Assembly (NCBI GenBank): GCA_051881635.1
Contig: JBJEQG010000086.1
Location: 1-54,829, forward strand
Reading direction: 5' to 3'
DNA length: 54,829 bases
From: JBJEQG01 sp051881635
GTDB taxonomy: Bacteria > Bacillota > Clostridia > Oscillospirales > Acutalibacteraceae
Shown: positions 51,221-54,829 of the stretch, piece after piece
How positions within the stretch are numbered: position 1 is the stretch's first letter
How the letters are laid out: each line of letters begins with the position of its first letter
Made by a program: the position numbers and the translations under genes
The notes under the pieces: model-generated
What the model saw: only the letters and a program-made list of their open reading frames with translations
Told to the model about the DNA's origin: nothing
The model's database searches: none

Positions 51221-51670
51221 ATGAAACCCGAAATTACAATGCAAGACAGTGTGGCTTTGATTATGCTCCATAACATTCCTGCTGACGCCGCTTTTATTCA
51301 TTCGGTGTTTGAGGAAATCGCCAAAATGAATATTGATGTCGATATGATTTCGATTTCTCCCGCTCAAAGTACACATACTACACTTTCCTTTACGGTTTCT
51401 GACGATGATTTGTTCCAGGTTCTCGGCTATGTTTCAAAACTGAAAAATATGTCTATCAAGCCGATTGTAAGTAGCGGTAACTGTAAAATTACCATTTCCG
51501 ACAAGGAAATGGAAGGTTGTCCCGGTGTTGCGGCAACAATCTTTGCGGCAGTTGCGGAAGTTAATACGGATATTCGCCTTGTTACAACAAGCGAAAGTCA
51601 GGTTTCCCTTTTGATGACGCAAGCTCATGCTGATGCTGTTTTAGATGCTTTGGGCAATACTTTTGATTAA
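51221..51670 (+). CDS. Tandem ACT-domain protein, aspartokinase-regulatory-like
   Basis: 149 residues made of two ACT folds (ALIMLHNIPADAAFIHSVFEEIAKMNIDVDMI, then VSSGNCKITISDKEMEGCPGVAATIFAAVAEVNTDIRLVTTSESQVSLL). This is the layout of the C-terminal regulatory part of aspartate kinase without the kinase domain. I infer an amino-acid-sensing subunit, perhaps binding lysine or partnering an aspartokinase encoded elsewhere. AGGAGG precedes the ATG and a strong terminator follows. Confidence 0.8.
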   Translation: MKPEITMQDSVALIMLHNIPADAAFIHSVFEEIAKMNIDVDMISISPAQSTHTTLSFTVSDDDLFQVLGYVSKLKNMSIKPIVSSGNCKITISDKEMEGCPGVAATIFAAVAEVNTDIRLVTTSESQVSLLMTQAHADAVLDALGNTFD

Positions 51671-51697
51671 GTTCTTCATTCCATAATATACCAACAA

Positions 51698-51745
51698 AAC
51701 GCTCCTGTTATACACTGTAAAAAGTGATAACGGGAGCGTTTTTTA
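51698..51745 (+). terminator. Terminator of the asd-dap operon
   Basis: AACGCTCC and GTTAT arms pair with ATAAC and GGAGCGTT arms, and a T-tract follows. Confidence 0.92.
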
Positions 51746-51852
51746 TAAATGTTCGATAAAAAAATTTAAACGGCAAACCGTAAAAAATATAGCGTTGTAG
51801 TGTATATAATGACAGTTATCGGTCAAAAATAAACAAAAATGAGGTGAGTATA

Positions 51853-51996
51853 ATGACCTTAATTCCGTGTACGGAGGATTGTGTCTATCAACAGGACGGC
51901 TACTGCACACTTGATGCGGCGGCGGCTGTTACAAACTGTTCTCAATGCAGTTGCGTGCATAAGGTTAAACCGTCAGAGCCTCAAACGCCTGTCTGA
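51853..51996 (+). CDS. Small cysteine-rich protein (47 aa)
   Basis: The peptide starts MTLIPCTEDCVYQQDGYC and has seven cysteines in two clusters (C-x3-C-x7-C and C-x2-C-x1-C), which could bind a metal. GAGGTGAGT lies 4-12 bases before the ATG. It resembles very small clostridial proteins of the form IPCTxxCVYQxxGxC, for which no function is known to me. Its last 32 bases overlap the end of radA on the other strand, so the two genes converge without a terminator. Confidence 0.7.
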   Translation: MTLIPCTEDCVYQQDGYCTLDAAAAVTNCSQCSCVHKVKPSEPQTPV

Positions 51997-53365
51997 TTGT
52001 ACGAACACCGACTAACTCCATATCCTGTGGTGCAGAAGTGATACTGCCTAAATTATGATAGGGCAACACACAACGGTGAAATCCCAAGCGTGCCGCCTCC
52101 GCTACACGGGCATCGGCATGAGATACGGAACGGATTTCACCTGCCAAGCCAATTTCACCAAAAACAATAGCGTCCTCTTTCATCGGAATATCTTTCAAAC
52201 TGCTGACAAGTGCCATTGCAACGGCAAGGTCTGCCGCCGGCTCGTCCAGCTTTAAACCGCCTACAACATTGATATATGCATCTAAATTTGAAAAGAAATA
52301 TCCGGCTCGCTTTTCCAAAACCGCCAAAAGCAAATACAGTCGGTTATAATCAAAGCCCGTTGCCATACGGCGTGGATTACCAAAACCCGATGTTGTTGCC
52401 AACCCCTGCACCTCTGCCAAAATCGGGCGTGTTCCCTCCATTGTACAGGCAACACAAGTACCTGAAACATTCTTCGGGCGTCCTGACAACAACATCAGGG
52501 ACGGGTTTTCAACCTCCATTAAGCCTTTATCCCCCATTTGGAAAACACCGATTTCATTGGTAGAACCATAACGATTTTTAACTGCCCGCAAAATACGGTA
52601 TGCTGTTTGCTTATCACCTTCAAAATATAAAACGGCATCAACCATATGTTCAAGTACCTTTGGACCTGCCAAAGAACCTTCTTTTGTGACATGACCAACA
52701 ATGATTGTCGGTATATCAAGCATTTTTGCGGTAGACATGAGAATATTTGTACATTCCCGGATTTGTGCCACGCTGCCGGGTGAGGAATTTAGTTCGGTGA
52801 AATTCATTGTTTGAATGGAGTCAATCATAACCAGGTCGGGCTTTGACAGCTTTATTTCCTCGGAAATGCGTTCAACATTCGTTTCCGCCAAGACAAACAG
52901 ACTTTCAGCGGTATCGACATTTAATCGGGTAGCACGAAGTTTGATTTGCCGTTTTGATTCCTCGCCCGATACATAAAGAATTTTGAGCGTCTTACCAAGA
53001 ACACCACAAATTTGCAAAAGAATGGTTGATTTACCAATACCCGGGTCACCGCCGATTAAAATCAACGAACCTTTGACGATACCGCCGCCCAAAACACGGT
53101 CTAATTCCTCCATGCCTGTATGATAACGAATTTCCCTGTCATCACTTTTAATTTCGGAAATTTGTTCTGCGGCGGTATTTATTCCGCCTGATAAAGTCAT
53201 GACACGATATTCGGTGCGGTTCGGTGCCACCGTTGGCTTTGATGTTTCACGCACTTCCTCAACAAGGCTGTTCCACTCACCGCAATTCGGACATTTTCCA
53301 TACCATTTTACGGTTTCAAAGGCACATTGAGAGCATACATAAAGACTTTTCAGTTTTCCTGCCAT
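51965..53365 (-). CDS. radA: DNA repair protein RadA (Sms)
   Basis: 466 residues. An N-terminal zinc finger (CSQCAFETVKWYGKCPNC), a RecA-like core with GGDPGIGKSTILLQ (Walker A), the RadA signature KNRYGSTNEIGVF, and a Lon-like C-terminal domain are present. RadA helps branch migration in recombination. It is followed by a convergent small gene that overlaps its end, and preceded by cwlD with a 16-base gap. Confidence 0.96.
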   Translation of the reverse strand: MAGKLKSLYVCSQCAFETVKWYGKCPNCGEWNSLVEEVRETSKPTVAPNRTEYRVMTLSGGINTAAEQISEIKSDDREIRYHTGMEELDRVLGGGIVKGSLILIGGDPGIGKSTILLQICGVLGKTLKILYVSGEESKRQIKLRATRLNVDTAESLFVLAETNVERISEEIKLSKPDLVMIDSIQTMNFTELNSSPGSVAQIRECTNILMSTAKMLDIPTIIVGHVTKEGSLAGPKVLEHMVDAVLYFEGDKQTAYRILRAVKNRYGSTNEIGVFQMGDKGLMEVENPSLMLLSGRPKNVSGTCVACTMEGTRPILAEVQGLATTSGFGNPRRMATGFDYNRLYLLLAVLEKRAGYFFSNLDAYINVVGGLKLDEPAADLAVAMALVSSLKDIPMKEDAIVFGEIGLAGEIRSVSHADARVAEAARLGFHRCVLPYHNLGSITSAPQDMELVGVRTIRQAFEALTV

Positions 53366-53381
53366 AAGCTGTTCTTCCTAT

Positions 53382-54098
53382 CTAAATATTATTTTTTGCA
53401 TATTCCAAAAATCCGCAATAAATTGCAAAAGCCATTTGGGTACGGTAGCGGTTATCGGAAAGTTTTTCTGCTTCATCTGGATTTGAAATAAATCCGCACT
53501 CGACAATCACCGCCGGAACGGTCGCTTTATCCAAAATATAAATATTACTGCCTCCGACTTTCAGTTCACGCTTATTATCGGGTTGGAGAAAACCTGTGAT
53601 TGACTTCCGAATACTCTCTGCCAAAACAGAACTTTGTGTATTGTTATCCGAATAAAAAATTTGAGCCCCGCTGTATTGGCTTTGCTCAAATTTATTTTGG
53701 TGGATACTGATTAAAATATTGTCTTCGCTTGAATTGATTATGGAGAGCCGATTATGCAGGTCAGATACCTTTTTTTCGCTGATTGTTTGGGCGGAAGCAT
53801 CATAAATTGATGTATCGGTTTCCCGTATCATAACAACATTATATCCCGAAAGAGTCAGCAAATCCCGCAATTTTAATGCAATATCCAAATTTACATCTTT
53901 TTCTGAAACACCGTTGGCGGTTGCTCCGCCGTCCTCTCCGCCATGCCCTGCATCAATGACAATCGTTTTTTGGGGCTGTGCCGATACAGGCTGTGCCGTA
54001 TTGCCGATGTCAAAAAAAGCACTGTAAATCGCAACACCAATCATAAAGGTACACAACAATCCTGCCGAATAACAAAGATACAGCTTTAACTTCTCCAT
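53382..54098 (-). CDS. N-acetylmuramoyl-L-alanine amidase (CwlD-like)
   Basis: 238 residues. One N-terminal membrane segment (LYLCYSAGLLCTFMIGVAIYSAFF) is followed by an Amidase_3 catalytic domain: DAGHGGEDGGA (zinc His), VNLDIALKL (Glu), ISIHQNKF (His) and VIVECGFISNPDEA (catalytic Glu). CwlD in Bacillus helps make muramic lactam in the spore cortex; the clostridial member may do the same or cleave vegetative wall. Length and anchor fit CwlD. Confidence 0.88.
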   Translation of the reverse strand: MEKLKLYLCYSAGLLCTFMIGVAIYSAFFDIGNTAQPVSAQPQKTIVIDAGHGGEDGGATANGVSEKDVNLDIALKLRDLLTLSGYNVVMIRETDTSIYDASAQTISEKKVSDLHNRLSIINSSEDNILISIHQNKFEQSQYSGAQIFYSDNNTQSSVLAESIRKSITGFLQPDNKRELKVGGSNIYILDKATVPAVIVECGFISNPDEAEKLSDNRYRTQMAFAIYCGFLEYAKNNI

Positions 54099-54148
54099 AA
54101 AATCACCTCAAATTATTTTATGGAAAAGTCAAAGCAATTAGAATGGAA

Positions 54149-54829
54149 TTATTCCTTTTTTTCCGTTTCGGTATTTTGTGGCATTTCATCAGGATAATTG
54201 ATAACAGGGGCAGTTCCTAACAATTTTTCATCTTCGGGACGAGGCTCGTATGGTAAAGCGTGTTCGGAATAAAAATTCTTTTTGATTTTCATGAGTTTAT
54301 CCATATTTTGACAAAGGCGAAGATAAAGAGAGTCCAAACGGTCGTCCAAAGTTAATGTGCCGATTTTTATATCCTGACGCAGACGGACAATATCCTGACG
54401 GAAAAGGTCAATTTCACGGGCAATATTATCAATCAGATTGACGGCGTCCATAGAATGTTCCTGTGCTTCATCAATAACATTGTGGGCTTTGATTTCCGCC
54501 TGCATTTTGATATGCACAACACTATCCTGCAATTCATCATAGCGTTTGGCTTTGATAACCATAGCGTCATATTCTTCTTGAAGTTTACGCTTTTCCTCCA
54601 AACGCTGTGCAAGCTCTTGTTCATACGATTCTATATCGTTACTGTGTTGAGTTTTTACTTCCGCCAAACGCATTTGAGTTTCCTGCAAGGAACGGTACAA
54701 AGCATTTCGGGACGCTGTCATTTCAATCAAAGCAATATTCTTGTCGGTATAATCCATTTCAAGCTCATGAATACGGTCTTTGAGCCGTTCAATCTGTGCC
54801 TCAGCGGTTTCTTTGGATTGCTCGGATAA
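54149..54829 (-). CDS. Coiled-coil protein, truncated by window edge
   Basis: The frame continues without a stop from the window end through the ATG at 54757. The extra upstream residues (QSKETAEAQIERLKDRIHELE) are also coiled coil, and no ribosome binding site precedes that ATG, so the N-terminus lies outside. At least 226 residues are seen, mostly heptad-rich helix with a non-helical Pro-rich end (NYPDEMPQNTETEKKE). It resembles DivIVA/SepIVA-like cell-pole or division proteins in character, but I cannot assign a family. Confidence 0.7.
   Translation of the reverse strand, partial: LSEQSKETAEAQIERLKDRIHELEMDYTDKNIALIEMTASRNALYRSLQETQMRLAEVKTQHSNDIESYEQELAQRLEEKRKLQEEYDAMVIKAKRYDELQDSVVHIKMQAEIKAHNVIDEAQEHSMDAVNLIDNIAREIDLFRQDIVRLRQDIKIGTLTLDDRLDSLYLRLCQNMDKLMKIKKNFYSEHALPYEPRPEDEKLLGTAPVINYPDEMPQNTETEKKE

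Noticed and set aside
1..54829. Insertion sequences, integrases or prophage genes
   Set aside because: No transposase, recombinase or phage structural protein was recognised. The RNA array is next to a tRNA-Leu gene, but no attachment-site duplication was seen.

Overview
The window looks like a scaffold from a spore-forming, low-to-moderate GC Clostridia member, probably Oscillospirales/Ruminococcaceae and probably metagenome-assembled. The evidence is spoVAC and a CwlD-type amidase, the LL-diaminopimelate aminotransferase route to meso-DAP, AGGAGG-type ribosome binding sites, several TTGACA-17-TATAAT promoters, and typical clostridial gene orders. Two 100-base N runs (1319-1418, 2955-3054) mark scaffold joins.

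Region 1 (1-5.2 kb) is the most unusual. After the tail of a BceB-like permease comes a minus-strand unit made of an array of structured RNAs (3356 down to 2485), a DUF2828/Ro60-like vWA protein (interrupted by an N gap), an RlaP-type nucleotidyltransferase, and a bidirectional terminator. The array repeats the order A-C-B three times with fixed spacers. Every module has a covarying closing stem followed by a conserved ACAGC motif. A modules present 5-bp/7-nt hairpins that copy anticodon arms (CUUUUAA as in tRNA-Lys(UUU), CUGUCAA with GUC). C modules are tRNA-like with genuine T-arms, one of them almost a whole tRNA. The last B module shows UUGGGGA, as in tRNA-Pro(GGG). I infer a Y-RNA/Ro-like RNA sensing, decoy or repair system, analogous to but distinct from the Salmonella rsr-yrlBA-rtcBA operon. 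A GNAT gene, a tRNA-Leu(CAA) and a metallophosphoesterase follow.

Region 2 (5.2-15.2 kb) holds iscS-thiI-sortase B-CinA-like membrane protein, then spoVAC, a flavin reductase-rubredoxin fusion, and a TPP-riboswitch-controlled thiG-thiH-thiE operon with no thiS or thiF. Region 3 (15.2-23 kb) has two TetR-type regulators. One lies upstream of a membrane protein and a hydrolase. The other is divergent from an MMPL exporter with a YhgE-like secreted partner. Region 4 (23-25.1 kb) has DUF4250, a tRNA-Ser(CGA) and a TtcA-like enzyme.

Region 5 (25.2-35.4 kb, minus strand) runs glnA-like gene, ANTAR regulator, carA, a carB-dapF fusion, pyrG, dapL. The GlnA-like protein has lost most catalytic residues. 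Region 6 (35.5-47.8 kb, minus) is the classical yicC-remA-gmk-rpoZ-priA-def-fmt-rsmB-rlmN-stp-prkC-rsgA string. Region 7 (48-51.7 kb, plus) is a lysine-riboswitch-controlled asd-dapA-dapB-ACT operon. Together with dapL and dapF, the window encodes every step from aspartyl phosphate to meso-DAP. Region 8 ends with a small Cys-rich protein, radA, cwlD and a truncated coiled-coil gene.
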